This document shows, piece by piece, positions 18,207 through 28,752 of a DNA stretch of 64,000 nucleotides; positions within the stretch are counted from its first letter, which is position 1, and each line of letters begins with the position of its first letter. Where the stretch lies: assembly GCF_003444775.1 (NCBI RefSeq), contig NZ_CP021081.1, forward strand, positions 2,220,001 to 2,284,000, read 5' to 3'. A model generated the notes under the pieces. It did not search any database, was not told the origin of the DNA, and was given only the letters and a program-made list of their open reading frames with translations. A program made the translations under genes and the position numbers. This DNA comes from Deinococcus ficus (lineage in GTDB: Bacteria > Deinococcota > Deinococci > Deinococcales > Deinococcaceae).

Positions 18207-18857
18207 TCATGAAGGCGTCTGGGGGTCGTCGCGGACCGCCCGGGCCCGCACCTGCGCGGGGGTGAGCGGCCCGCCGTGCCCCGGCCACACCACCCGCGTG
18301 TCCAGGCCGGCGATGCGCTTCAGGGTGGCGAGCGCCTGAGCATGGTCGGCGTTGTACTTCGGCTTGGGCAGGTGCGCGCCGTCCGGGCCGGCCAGCACAG
18401 CGTCCCCAGCGATCAGGTGGCCGTCCCTCCACAGGCCGATCTGCCCGGCGGTGTGGCCGGGCAGGTGCAGCACCTCCCAGCCGAGCACGTGGTCGCCCTC
18501 CTGCACGGCGCTCACCGCTCCGGCCGGCACCTTGGGCGCCGCGCCGAACAGCGCCCGGGCTACCCCGGGCCGCCCGGCCGGGTAGGACAGGTCCGTTTCC
18601 CGGCCGGTGAGGCGCGGGATCTCCAGCGGGTGCGCCAGGACCGGCAGGCCCAGCCGGGCGGCGAGGAAGGCCCCGCCCAGGTGATCGAGGTGCGCGTGCG
18701 TGACCAGCAGCGCGTCCGGCCGGAAGGCGTGCAGCAGCCGCGCAAACAGGGGGGCGTGCAGGGGGCCGCCGGCGTCCACGAGCAGCCGCCCAGCGGGGCT
18801 GTTCAGCAGGTACACGTTGGCGTACAGCGTCCGGACGTGCAGGGTGAGGCCGCTCAT
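18207..18857 (-). CDS. MBL-fold metallo-hydrolase
   Basis: A 216-residue metallo-beta-lactamase-fold enzyme. The di-zinc motif [10 protein letters not shown] lies at about 53-62, the next histidine in HLPGHTAGQ at about 131-139, the bridging Asp in IAGDAVL at about 149-155 and the last histidine in VWPGHGGP near 190-197. It resembles the glyoxalase II-like group, which hydrolyses thioesters or similar bonds; the real substrate is unknown. ATG 18857 is set by TACAGT ending 7 nt upstream. Its promoter is divergent from the AhpD-like gene. Confidence 0.88.
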   Translation of the reverse strand: MSGLTLHVRTLYANVYLLNSPAGRLLVDAGGPLHAPLFARLLHAFRPDALLVTHAHLDHLGGAFLAARLGLPVLAHPLEIPRLTGRETDLSYPAGRPGVARALFGAAPKVPAGAVSAVQEGDHVLGWEVLHLPGHTAGQIGLWRDGHLIAGDAVLAGPDGAHLPKPKYNADHAQALATLKRIAGLDTRVVWPGHGGPLTPAQVRARAVRDDPQTPS

Positions 18858-18928
18858 GCCCGGGACTGTACCCCACTTCTTGAACCCGGTTCAGAAATCC
18901 GGGCCCTGCGCGCTCTATACCGCGTGAC

Positions 18929-19525
18929 ATGACGACCACCAACCGCATCTCCTGGCTGAGCGTTCCCGACGAAGACGGTGCCCACGAGGGCGTGCGCAAG
19001 CTGTGGGCGAAGGCCGAGGCGAACATGGGCTTCGTGCCCAACGTGTTCCGCGCCCAGGCCCTGAACGGCGAGCAGTTCCTGGCCTGGTGGACCTACTTCA
19101 ACCTGCTGGTGAACAAGGAAGGCCACCTCAGCAACGCCGAGCGGGAATTGCTTGCGGTGGTCGTCAGCGGCCTGAACCGCTGCGTGTACTGCGCCGTCTC
19201 GCACGGCGCGGCCCTGCGCCACCACACGCTGGACCCCGTGACCGCCGACACGGTCGCCGTGAACTGGCGCCACGCCCGCCTGAGCGAGCGGCAGGCCGCC
19301 CTATGCGCCTTCGCGGAGAAACTCACCCTCACCCCCGCCCAGATGCAGGAAGGCGACCTCGCGCCCCTGCGAGCGCAGGGCCTGACCGACGCCGAGATCC
19401 TGGAAGCGGTGCAGGTGATCGGCATGTTCAACATGACCAACCGCGTGAGCAGCGCCCTGGGCTTCACCCCGAACGCCGAGTACCACGAGCAGGCCCGCAG
19501 CGCCCCCGACCAGCAACCCAGCTGA
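18929..19525 (+). CDS. Carboxymuconolactone decarboxylase/AhpD-like peroxidase-related protein
   Basis: A 198-residue protein of the AhpD-like superfamily. The redox motif CVYCAVSHG (about 88-96), a C-x-x-C followed by H, is the active site seen in AhpD and the uncharacterised peroxidase-related family (TIGR01926-like). It probably reduces peroxides or an oxidised partner through the cysteine pair. The start (ATG 18929) has TATACC ending 7 nt before it, close to the leaderless pattern. In a radiation-resistant genus an antioxidant role is plausible but is inference. Confidence 0.85.
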   Translation: MTTTNRISWLSVPDEDGAHEGVRKLWAKAEANMGFVPNVFRAQALNGEQFLAWWTYFNLLVNKEGHLSNAERELLAVVVSGLNRCVYCAVSHGAALRHHTLDPVTADTVAVNWRHARLSERQAALCAFAEKLTLTPAQMQEGDLAPLRAQGLTDAEILEAVQVIGMFNMTNRVSSALGFTPNAEYHEQARSAPDQQPS

Positions 19526-19591
19526 GCGCACCCTGACCGGAAAGGCCCGCGCCGGCCGGTGTGCGCGACAGTTGGCCGCGGGCCTGCGTGG

Positions 19592-19597
19592 TAGCCT
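19592..19597 (+). promoter_or_regulatory. -10 hexamer for ffh
   Basis: TAGCCT ends 6 nt before the ffh ATG, predicting a leaderless mRNA. Confidence 0.5.
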
Positions 19598-19603
19598 CGC
19601 AGA

Positions 19604-20953
<1,350 letters not shown>

Positions 20954-20974
20954 GGCCCCATTCACCCCGCCCGA

Positions 20975-21003
20975 TTGACACGCCCGGCAGCCCTCCGTAT
21001 ACT
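20975..21003 (+). promoter_or_regulatory. Strong consensus promoter of tRNA-Lys
   Basis: A perfect TTGACA (20975-20980), a 17-bp spacer and TATACT (20998-21003): the best sigma-70-type promoter in the window. Transcription should start near 21010, leaving a leader of about 36 nt before the tRNA. Confidence 0.85.
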
Positions 21004-21045
21004 CACACCCGCTGCAAAAACGCCCCCCGCGGGCGCGGCAGTTCA

Positions 21046-21121
<76 letters not shown>

Positions 21122-21124
21122 GGA

Positions 21125-21156
21125 AACCCCCGCCCCGCGCGGGGGTTCTTGCTTTT
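21125..21156 (+). terminator. Intrinsic terminator of tRNA-Lys
   Basis: AACCCCCGC / GCGGGGGTT, a 9-bp stem with a 5-nt loop, followed by CTTGCTTTT. Confidence 0.85.
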
Positions 21157-21196
21157 ACCTGCGGTTGATCCGACTATTTGCTACGACGCAGACTGT

Positions 21197-21667
21197 TCAG
21201 TAAGCGACTTTCGCCAGCTCTAGCGTGCATTTCCCAATCAGGCTTGCTTTAACTCTGCTCGAGAGTCCATCGTAAAGAGTCAGATCGCCCTCGAAATGTG
21301 ACCGTGTGTTGACTACATCACGAACTCGGCAGCTCTTAAAGATGGTCCCCCGTCTCAGTTGCGCTGTCAGCCCCGAATTGAGAGGTTGAGTCGACGAGGC
21401 GAAGGGGGGAGTGTAATACAGGACTGCTTCCTCACGCGGCGACGATTGAACGCCACTCAGAGGCTGGAAACGGCTCACACGCCCCCGAGAACTGGGGTCA
21501 CCGATATCCTCCACCGTGATGTCAACTGATTCAGGGGCTCTGTCTGTCTCAAGGAGAGTGTATCGCCACACCTGACCCGTCCGAAGTGGCAGCGTCTCAA
21601 CCTGATAGGAAGTTGTGGGCGCGCAGGCGGCAAGGGCGAGAGGCAGCAAGAAAAGGACACACTTCAT
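21197..21667 (-). CDS. Orphan putative lipoprotein, low G+C
   Basis: A 156-residue exported protein with a clear lipoprotein signal (MKCVLFLLPLALAAC, lipidated Cys15). The mature part starts with a Thr/Ser stretch, contains QVWRYTLLE and ends in a Lys/Cys segment; two cysteines (in FKSCRV and GKCTLE) may form a disulfide. I recognise no family. TAAAAT ends 8 nt before the ATG at 21667. The gene and its surroundings are about 50% G+C by eye against about 70% around them, and it sits next to a tRNA, so horizontal acquisition is likely but unproven. Confidence 0.65.
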   Translation of the reverse strand: MKCVLFLLPLALAACAPTTSYQVETLPLRTGQVWRYTLLETDRAPESVDITVEDIGDPSSRGRVSRFQPLSGVQSSPREEAVLYYTPPFASSTQPLNSGLTAQLRRGTIFKSCRVRDVVNTRSHFEGDLTLYDGLSSRVKASLIGKCTLELAKVAY

Positions 21668-21932
21668 CTCCGAAGATTTTAAGATGGAACGAAGCGCCTG
21701 TTCGAACGGAATGTACTCGGGGTAACACTGGCGGTTACGTGCCCGTGTGAAGCGCTTGTCTACCAGAGTGGAAGGGAACCCTCCGCGCACCTGAGTAACC
21801 CCTATCTAGCACACGATCAGGGCATGCTTATGAAGCTGAAGAAAGCCCCCGCCTACCGCCTTCACCCGGGCGGGTCTGTGATTGGGTTGCATGCAGGGTA
21901 GGGACCGGGCGTTAACTGGGGGTAAACGCCGG
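21668..21932. other. Low-G+C intergenic region, no gene supported
   Basis: Contains the TAAAAT promoter (21676-21681, minus strand) of the orphan lipoprotein and, at 21908-21930, a weak inverted repeat GGCGTT...AACGCC that could end the dtd transcript. A 25-codon reading frame at about 21824 has no supporting signal. I see no copy of the tRNA-Lys 3' end that would mark an attachment site. Confidence 0.4.
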
Positions 21933-22379
21933 TCAGGCGATCTCGGTGTCCAGGAGGATGGTGACGGGTCCGTCGTTGCACAGGTCCAGGCTCATGTGCG
22001 CGCCGAAGACGCCCTCGGCCACCGGGAGGCCCTGGGCGCGCAGGGCGGCGTTGAACTCGTGGTAGAGAGTCTCGGCCTGGGCGGGCGGGGCGGCGCGGAT
22101 GAAGCTGGGGCGGTTGCCGCGGCTGGTGTCGGCGTGCAGCGTGAACTGGCTGACGCTGAGGACGCCGCCGCCGATGTCCTGAATGCTTCGGTTCATCTTG
22201 CCCTGCTCGTCACTGAACACGCGCAGCCGGGCGATCTTGGCGGCGAGCGTCCGGGCGGTGTCGCTGGTGTCGGCGGGTGCGACGCCCAGCAGGATCAGGT
22301 AGCCGGGGCCGGTCTCCCCGGTGACCTGGCCTTCCACGGTGCAGCGGGCGTGCGTGACGCGCTGGAGAACGGCGCGCAC
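21933..22379 (-). CDS. dtd: D-aminoacyl-tRNA deacylase
   Basis: A 148-residue Dtd that removes D-amino acids (and mischarged Gly) from tRNA, a chirality checkpoint. The family signatures are intact: [13 protein letters not shown] at the N-terminus, the VSQFTLHAD motif at about 75-83, and the cis-Gly-Pro region NDGPVTI near 135-141. The GTG start at 22379 is 2 bp after the stop of the DUF1844 gene, so the two are read together from the leaderless DUF1844 promoter. Confidence 0.95.
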   Translation of the reverse strand: MRAVLQRVTHARCTVEGQVTGETGPGYLILLGVAPADTSDTARTLAAKIARLRVFSDEQGKMNRSIQDIGGGVLSVSQFTLHADTSRGNRPSFIRAAPPAQAETLYHEFNAALRAQGLPVAEGVFGAHMSLDLCNDGPVTILLDTEIA

Positions 22380-22381
22380 GG

Positions 22382-22678
22382 TCAGTTGCCACGTTGAGGC
22401 GGGGCAGGCGGGGCGTCCTGGCTTTCCTGCAGGCGGGCACGGACGCTGGCGATGGCGTCGGTGAGGAGGTCGCTTTCGGTGAAGTCCAGGTTGCCGCGGG
22501 TCTTGTCGGCCAGCATGGTGAGGAGTTTGAGGCTGCGTTCGGCGGTCTGCCGGGCGCGCTGTTCGGTCAGGAGGCCGTCGCGGGCGGCGCTGGCGGTGGC
22601 GGCGTTCAGGTCGCCCAGGGCGGCCTCGGCGGTGGCCTGCAGGGAGTTGACGAGGCCGACGAATTCCGGGTGGGGCAT
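22382..22678 (-). CDS. DUF1844 family small protein
   Basis: A 98-residue protein. The N-terminal [19 protein letters not shown] and the later [20 protein letters not shown] match the DUF1844 pattern (helix, then L-x-x-K-T-x-G-N-L). The family is widespread, mostly helical and of unknown function. ATG 22678 is set by TATCCT ending 7 nt upstream. It is the first gene of an operon with dtd. A Pro/Gln-rich tail ends the protein. Confidence 0.75.
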   Translation of the reverse strand: MPHPEFVGLVNSLQATAEAALGDLNAATASAARDGLLTEQRARQTAERSLKLLTMLADKTRGNLDFTESDLLTDAIASVRARLQESQDAPPAPPQRGN

Positions 22679-22707
22679 GCCCGGCAGGATACTCGTCGCC
22701 GGGCGCG

Positions 22708-23381
22708 TCAGAACAGGCCGGGTTGCCCGGGCTCGTCCAGCGGGACGGGCAGGGGCGCTGCGGGCTCCCGCTCGCCGCGCAGGACGGCGGCGACCTCCTG
22801 GATGTCGTGCCAGGTGAGGCTCTTGGGGCTGCCGGGGGTGCGTTCGTCGCGGCGCAGCAGGTAGGCGGGGTGGTACAGGGGCCGCAGCAGGGCCTGGGAC
22901 TGGCCGCCCTGGGCGTCCGGGTGGGTGAAGGCGTACCAGTGGCCGCGCAGGTCCGTGATGCCGCGGGTGGTGCGCAGCAGCGTCTGGGTGGGGGTGTTCC
23001 CCAGCGTGACGATGACGCGGGGCCGCAGCAGGCTGAGTTGCGGGTGCAGCCAGTGATCGGTGCAGGTGAGGATTTCCTGCGGGGTGGGGTCCCGGCCGGG
23101 GGGGCGGCATTTGACGGTGTTCGTCAGGTACGTCTCGGCGCGGCGGAGGCCGGCGGCGTGCAGGATGCGGTCCAGCAGCTGCCCGGCCGGGCCGACGAAG
23201 GGCCGCCCGGCCTGGTCCTCGGTGCGGCCGGGGCCTTCCCCGATGATGACCAGGGGCGCGTCGGCGGGGCCTTCGGCGACGACCACGCGGGTGCTGCCGG
23301 GCCGGAGGGGGCAGGCGGTGCACTCTAGGTTGCGGGCGTGCAGGGCGGCCAGGGTGGAGGGCGGGGCGCCGGGCGCGCCGT

Positions 23382-23385
<4 letters not shown>
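22708..23385 (-). CDS. Family 4 uracil-DNA glycosylase (4Fe-4S), probable CTG start
   Basis: A 225-residue uracil-DNA glycosylase of the thermophile/Deinococcus type. Cluster ligands appear as ECTACPLR at the N-terminus and later Cys in VKCRPP and ILTCTDH; motif A is [17 protein letters not shown], and the C-terminal HPAYLLR is motif B. It removes uracil formed by cytosine deamination. The start is unusual: no ATG, GTG or TTG exists in frame between the upstream gene and the conserved first cysteines, but a CTG overlaps that gene's stop as CTGA, mirroring the ATGA/GTGA overlaps elsewhere. CTG at 23385 is therefore proposed. Confidence 0.88.
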
Positions 23386-23753
<368 letters not shown>

Positions 23754-23807
23754 GTGTGGGTGGACCTCCGGGGGTCGTGGGTGCGGGCGGGGGCCAGAGT
23801 TCCGGCC

Positions 23808-23813
23808 AGTATA
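23808..23813 (-). promoter_or_regulatory. -10 hexamer for the hypothetical/uracil-DNA glycosylase operon
   Basis: TATACT on the minus strand, 54 nt before the ATG at 23753. A leader of about 48 nt with a GGAGGT ribosome site follows. Confidence 0.55.
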
Positions 23814-23889
23814 GGTGGGGGCGTCCGGGTGGGGCCGGGCGGGGTGGACAGGGCTGGCCCACATTTCATAGATGAGTAAAATGAGAAAG

Positions 23890-24108
23890 TATAATAGTTC
23901 AAAGGCCGCTTTTTAGACGTGGTTCAGGGGAAATGTGGTGTTTTCCCAGTCATGAGGGTTTCTCTGAGAATCTTGAGCAGGAGCGCAAGATCGGCTCTCA
24001 CACAGGCAGGCGGGCACCGCATAGCTGCCGTATAGGCGCATACAGGGCGCCACTTCCCCCGACAATTAAGACCGCATAAATAAAGATGCGTTAAACTTCC
24101 AGGCGTCG
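23890..24108 (+). promoter_or_regulatory. Promoter and long structured 5' leader of the LysM-NlpC/P60 gene
   Basis: A perfect TATAAT at 23890-23895 predicts a transcript with a leader of about 205 nt, in a G+C-poor patch. The leader folds: GGGGAAA / TTTTCCC (23927-23933 with 23941-23947, one G-U pair), then TGAGA-ATCTTG / CAAGAT-TCTCA (23965-23975 with 23986-24000), then a GC-rich CCGCATAGCTGCCGTATAGG segment. The downstream gene class is a frequent target of c-di-AMP riboswitches, but the conserved aptamer bases are not convincingly present. A second -10 (TAAACT, 24092-24097) just before the gene could give a short-leader transcript. No protein gene is seen from 23814 to here. Confidence 0.5.
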
Positions 24109-24753
24109 ATGAACGCTTCCCGAATCCTCCTGACCCTCGCCGCTGCACTCAGCTTCACGGTTCCGGCCTCCGCCGCCAGCTACACCGTCAAGACCGGCGA
24201 CACCCTTTACTCCATCTCCCGCAGCACCGGCATGAGCGCCGCGCAGCTGATGAGCCTCAACGGCCTGCAGAGCTCCACCATCCAGGTCGGCCAGGTTCTC
24301 AAGACCACCGCCGCCGCGAAGGCCGCGCCCGCCAAGGCCGCCAGCACCGCCGCCAAGCCCGCCGTGACCACCACCGGCACCGGCGGCGCCTACATCCGCA
24401 CCGCCGCCAGCCGCTTCCTCGGCATCCGCTACGTTCTCGGCGGCACCGGCCGCGGCGGCATCGACTGCAGCAGCTACACCCAGAACGTGTTCCGCAGCAT
24501 GGGCATCAGCCTGCCCCGCACCGCCGCCGCCCAGTGGGGCGCCGGGCGCTCCGTCAGCCGCCGCGACCTGCGCGCCGGGGACCTGGTGTTCTTCAACACC
24601 ACCGGCCGCACCGCCAGCCACGTCGGCATCTACCTCGGCGACGGCATGATGGCCAACGCCAACAGCTACCACGGCCGCAGCATGATCGAGCCCCTGTTCG
24701 GCAACCCCTACTGGGCCGCCCGCTACAACGGCGCCCGCCGCGTCCTGAACTGA
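24109..24753 (+). CDS. Secreted LysM-NlpC/P60 peptidoglycan endopeptidase
   Basis: A 214-residue cell-wall hydrolase. A cleavable signal peptide (about 1-23, ending ASA-A) is followed by one LysM domain ([19 protein letters not shown] ... QVGQVLK, about 24-65), an Ala/Lys/Pro linker (66-90), and an NlpC/P60 domain (about 93-214). The catalytic Cys is Cys120 (GGIDCSSYT) and His is His171 (SHVGIYL). It cuts peptide stems in murein during growth or division. Expression probably responds through the long leader described above. A strong terminator follows. Confidence 0.93.
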   Translation: MNASRILLTLAAALSFTVPASAASYTVKTGDTLYSISRSTGMSAAQLMSLNGLQSSTIQVGQVLKTTAAAKAAPAKAASTAAKPAVTTTGTGGAYIRTAASRFLGIRYVLGGTGRGGIDCSSYTQNVFRSMGISLPRTAAAQWGAGRSVSRRDLRAGDLVFFNTTGRTASHVGIYLGDGMMANANSYHGRSMIEPLFGNPYWAARYNGARRVLN

Positions 24754-24790
24754 GCCTCCGGGCCTGAGGGCCGAGACCTTCATCGACAGC

Positions 24791-24830
24791 GAAGCACCCC
24801 CGCATCATCCGCGGGGGTGCTTCCTTTGAT
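24791..24830. terminator. Strong intrinsic terminator after the NlpC/P60 gene
   Basis: GAAGCACCCCCGC / GCGGGGGTGCTTC, a perfect 13-bp stem with a 7-nt loop, followed by CTTTGATTGA. It also faces the end of gatA on the other strand. Confidence 0.88.
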
Positions 24831-24841
24831 TGATTTGGGAC

Positions 24842-26299
<1,458 letters not shown>

Positions 26300-26365
26300 A
26301 CCGCGCCAGTCTACCGGGGGCCGCCCGCGCGCGCCGGAACGCCGTGCAGACGGCGCGTCCCGGGG

Positions 26366-27133
26366 TCAGGCGGGCCGGGCCAGCACGCTCAGGCCGGCGC
26401 GCAGGGCGTGGCGCACCAGCACTTCGGGCGGGAGCAGCAGCGCGTTGCCCACGTCCGGCCCGCCGCGCACCGGGAAGACCAGCACCTGCCCGTCGTCCAG
26501 GCGCACCGCGACCTGACTTACCGGGCCGCCGCCCGACACCCGCCAGCGCTCCAGTATGGTCTCGTCCAGCACGGCCGCGCCGCGCACCTGCCGGGTCACG
26601 CCCAGCGTCAGGCGCGCCACCCGGGTCCTGCGGGGGGCGAGCAGGCCCAGGCGCACGAGTTTCGCCACCACCCGCGCGCCCAGCGGGTCGCCCGCGACCT
26701 CGCCGACCGGCTCCTGAGCCTCCAGGCGGCGGAGCACCGTGCGTTCCTCCGGGGAGCAGGCCAGCGCCGCCACCCGCTCCGGCGCGGTGAGGCGCCCGGG
26801 CCCGCTGAAATCCGGGGCGGGCAGGGCCACGGCGTCCAGCGCCTGCCAGGTCAGGTCGTCCAGGCTGACGTCCAGGTCCGGGGCGGTCACGCGCAGCCCA
26901 GGCTCGAACACGAACTGCCCCTGCGGCGCGCCGAGCATCCGGGCGAGCGCCGCGGCGCCCCGCAGCGGGCCGTAGGTGACGGCCTGCACCCGGCCGGCCG
27001 CCAGCCACAGCAGGAAGGGAGCCGACCCGGCCCCGGCGGGCTCGACCTGCATCAGGCCGGTCTTCCCCTGCCCGGACAGCATGAGCAGGAGTTCCAGAAG
27101 GTCGAAGGCGTCCAGGCTGGTGGTGTGCTGCAT
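26366..27133 (-). CDS. DUF4388 domain protein
   Basis: A 255-residue protein with an N-terminal DUF4388-type module (LDAFDLLELLLMLSGQGKTG and the GRVQAVTYG...ALARML segment, about 8-75), found in Deinococcus and delta-proteobacteria, often in signalling proteins; here it stands without a receiver or GGDEF partner. The C-terminal half (about 100-255) contains a winged-helix-like stretch (ALACSPEERTVLRRL ... LVRLGLL), so a small DNA- or protein-binding role is possible. Transcription probably starts from TACCAT (27161-27166), with a palindrome in the 5' leader. Confidence 0.7.
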   Translation of the reverse strand: MQHTTSLDAFDLLELLLMLSGQGKTGLMQVEPAGAGSAPFLLWLAAGRVQAVTYGPLRGAAALARMLGAPQGQFVFEPGLRVTAPDLDVSLDDLTWQALDAVALPAPDFSGPGRLTAPERVAALACSPEERTVLRRLEAQEPVGEVAGDPLGARVVAKLVRLGLLAPRRTRVARLTLGVTRQVRGAAVLDETILERWRVSGGGPVSQVAVRLDDGQVLVFPVRGGPDVGNALLLPPEVLVRHALRAGLSVLARPA

Positions 27134-27135
27134 AG

Positions 27136-27162
27136 ATGAGAACCGCCGCGGTTCGCTCTCAT
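27136..27162. promoter_or_regulatory. Palindrome in the DUF4388 gene promoter/leader
   Basis: Nested inverted repeat: GAACCGC-C-GCGGTTC at 27140-27154 inside ATGAGA ... TCTCAT (27136-27141 and 27157-27162). It covers the expected transcription start of the DUF4388 gene and could be an operator or an mRNA hairpin close to the start codon. Confidence 0.45.
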
Positions 27163-27230
27163 GGTATCCGAGGGCCGGGGGCCCCAGGCGTCCGTCAGGT
27201 GGCCGATGTCTGACCTGCCCAGGGCGCGCG

Positions 27231-27702
27231 ATGCTGGTTGCGAATGCCCGCCCCCTGCCTGACCTGACCCTGCGTGACCGCTCCGAGGCCGACCTCCCCA
27301 TCCCCTGGCACTGGTGCCACGCCGAGCGGAGCCCCGAGTGGCAGCAGTGGGACACCCCGTACGTTCACGGCGCGACCCGGCCGCTTCCATACGAGGCGTT
27401 CCTGGACCGGCAGCGGGTGGTGGAAGCTGGGCATCGTCATCTACGACCCACAGCTCTGGAGTGGCGGGCACGGCACGCGCGCCCTGCGCCTGTGGACCGC
27501 GGCGACCTTCGCGGGCACTGACGCGCACGTTCTCACCCCGACGACCTGGTCCGGGAACGCCCGCATGTTCCGCGCGGCGCGGCGCTGCGGGTACTGCGAG
27601 TGCGCCCGGACTCCCGAGGCGGCGGCACGACAGCGTGAAACTGGCCGCGCTGCGCCGTGACTGGCCGGGCGCGTCCGCCGGGTGCGAGAATGCCGGGCTG
27701 TG
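27231..27702 (+). pseudogene. Decayed GNAT acetyltransferase
   Basis: Remnants of one GNAT protein lie in three frames in order. Frame of 27231: ARPLPDLTLRDRSEADLPIP ... YEAFLDRQRVV, up to about 27425. A second frame carries LGIVIYDPQLWSGGHGTRAL then WTAATFAGTDAHVLTPTTWS (the acetyl-CoA-binding core) to about 27610. A third frame ends with DSVKLAALRRDW to the stop at 27701-27703. The middle beta-sheet section between the first two pieces is missing. At least two frameshifts plus a deletion are required to explain this, so no functional product is expected. The next gene, also a GNAT, begins at its end. Confidence 0.75.
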
Positions 27703-28275
27703 ATGCCCGAGCTCTCCCCCACCGTGATCCGCGCCGCCCAGATTTTTGACGCGCCATTTGCCGCACCGCTGATTCAGGAGACGATCGGCGCCATCGGGCG
27801 GGCGCTGACGGGCACCACGTCGGACGGGGACGCGGCGCACGTGATCGCGGAGTTCTTCCCGCTGCGGGGGCACCGCCTGAGCTTCACGAACACCCTGATC
27901 GCCGAACGCGGCGGCCGGCCGGTGGGCCTGCTAGTGGCGTACCCGGGCGAGCTGGCGGTGATGCTGGACCAGCCGTTCCGCGAGCACCGCCGCAGCCTGG
28001 GCCTGCCCCCCACCGTGGATTCCGAGGGCCTGCCCGGCGAGCTGTATCTGGACACCCTGGCCGTCACGGCCGGGGCGCGCGGGCAGGGGGTGGGGTCGGC
28101 CCTGCTGGAGGCGGCCCCGGACCTGGCGCGGCGGGCGGGCGTGCGCCGGCTGGGCCTGCTCGTCGAGGACGGGAACCCGGCGGTGGGCCTGTACGCCCGG
28201 CACGGTTTCACGCCGGCCGGGGAGCGGGTGGTGGCCGGCGGGCGCTTCATGCACCTCACCCGCGACCTGGAGTAA
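27703..28275 (+). CDS. GNAT family N-acetyltransferase
   Basis: A 190-residue intact GNAT enzyme. The acetyl-CoA site is LDTLAVTAGARGQGVGSALLEAA (about 114-135, the R/Q-x-x-G-x-G/A motif), with EDGNPAVGLYARHGF near 165-179 as the closing motif B. The N-terminal third (QETIGAIGRALTG and TLIAERGGRPVG) is typical of Acetyltransf_1 proteins acting on small molecules. Start: ATG at 27703, with GTG at 27700 as an alternative; the sequence GAGAAT lies just upstream. It follows directly on the decayed GNAT relic, though the two are not close copies. Confidence 0.83.
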   Translation: MPELSPTVIRAAQIFDAPFAAPLIQETIGAIGRALTGTTSDGDAAHVIAEFFPLRGHRLSFTNTLIAERGGRPVGLLVAYPGELAVMLDQPFREHRRSLGLPPTVDSEGLPGELYLDTLAVTAGARGQGVGSALLEAAPDLARRAGVRRLGLLVEDGNPAVGLYARHGFTPAGERVVAGGRFMHLTRDLE

Positions 28276-28345
28276 GCCGGCCCTTCCTTGAGCGTCCCTT
28301 ACCCCTCGGGGCGCTCCAGGCGGGCGCGCCCGTACGCTGGCCGGC

Positions 28346-28684
28346 ATGAGGCCCTCTGCCCGGACCGTGGACGCCGCCGCGCTGCGTGGCATCCGGCTGT
28401 ACCAGCGTTTCCTGTCGCCGCGCAAGGGGTTCCGCTGCGCGCACGCGGCCCTGACCGGTGGGGAGTCCTGCTCGGCTGCGGTCGCGCGGATCGTGCGGGA
28501 GGATGGGCTGATCGCCGGGCGGGGAAGGGTCGCGGCGCAGTTCCGGGCGTGCCGGGCGGCACACGCCGCGCTGCACGGGGGCCTGCTGCCCCACCCGGGC
28601 GCGTTCGGCTCGCAGGTGCAGGCGGGCCGCGTGCAGGGCGTGTGCTGCTGCGGGCCGGTGCCGATTCCCTTCCGCTGCGGGTAA
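28346..28684 (+). CDS. yidD: Membrane protein insertion efficiency factor YidD-like
   Basis: A 112-residue small protein. LRGIRLYQRFLSPRKGFRC (about 14-32) and GGESCSAAVARIVREDG (about 38-54) match the YidD core, Y-Q-x-x-x-S-P-x-x-x-x-x-C-R followed by C-S-x-Y-x-x-x-A-I-x-x-x-G. Several extra cysteines near the C-terminus (CCCGPVPI) are atypical and may bind metal. It supports YidC-dependent insertion at the membrane. It is separated here from yidC/rpmH/rnpA, its usual neighbours. TACGCT ends 7 nt before the ATG. Confidence 0.8.
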   Translation: MRPSARTVDAAALRGIRLYQRFLSPRKGFRCAHAALTGGESCSAAVARIVREDGLIAGRGRVAAQFRACRAAHAALHGGLLPHPGAFGSQVQAGRVQGVCCCGPVPIPFRCG

Positions 28685-28752
28685 CGGGCGGGCGGCGGGG
28701 GTCCACCGGAAGTCGGATGTGAGCGGCGCGCCGGGGGCAGTATCTTCGGCGG

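Noticed and set aside
23890..24108. Firm assignment as c-di-AMP riboswitch
   Set aside because: Gene context fits, but key aptamer bases cannot be aligned by eye; kept only as a hypothesis.
23924..24148. Short minus-strand frame in the leader of the LysM gene
   Set aside because: No ribosome site, promoter or recognisable sequence; the region is better explained as a structured leader.
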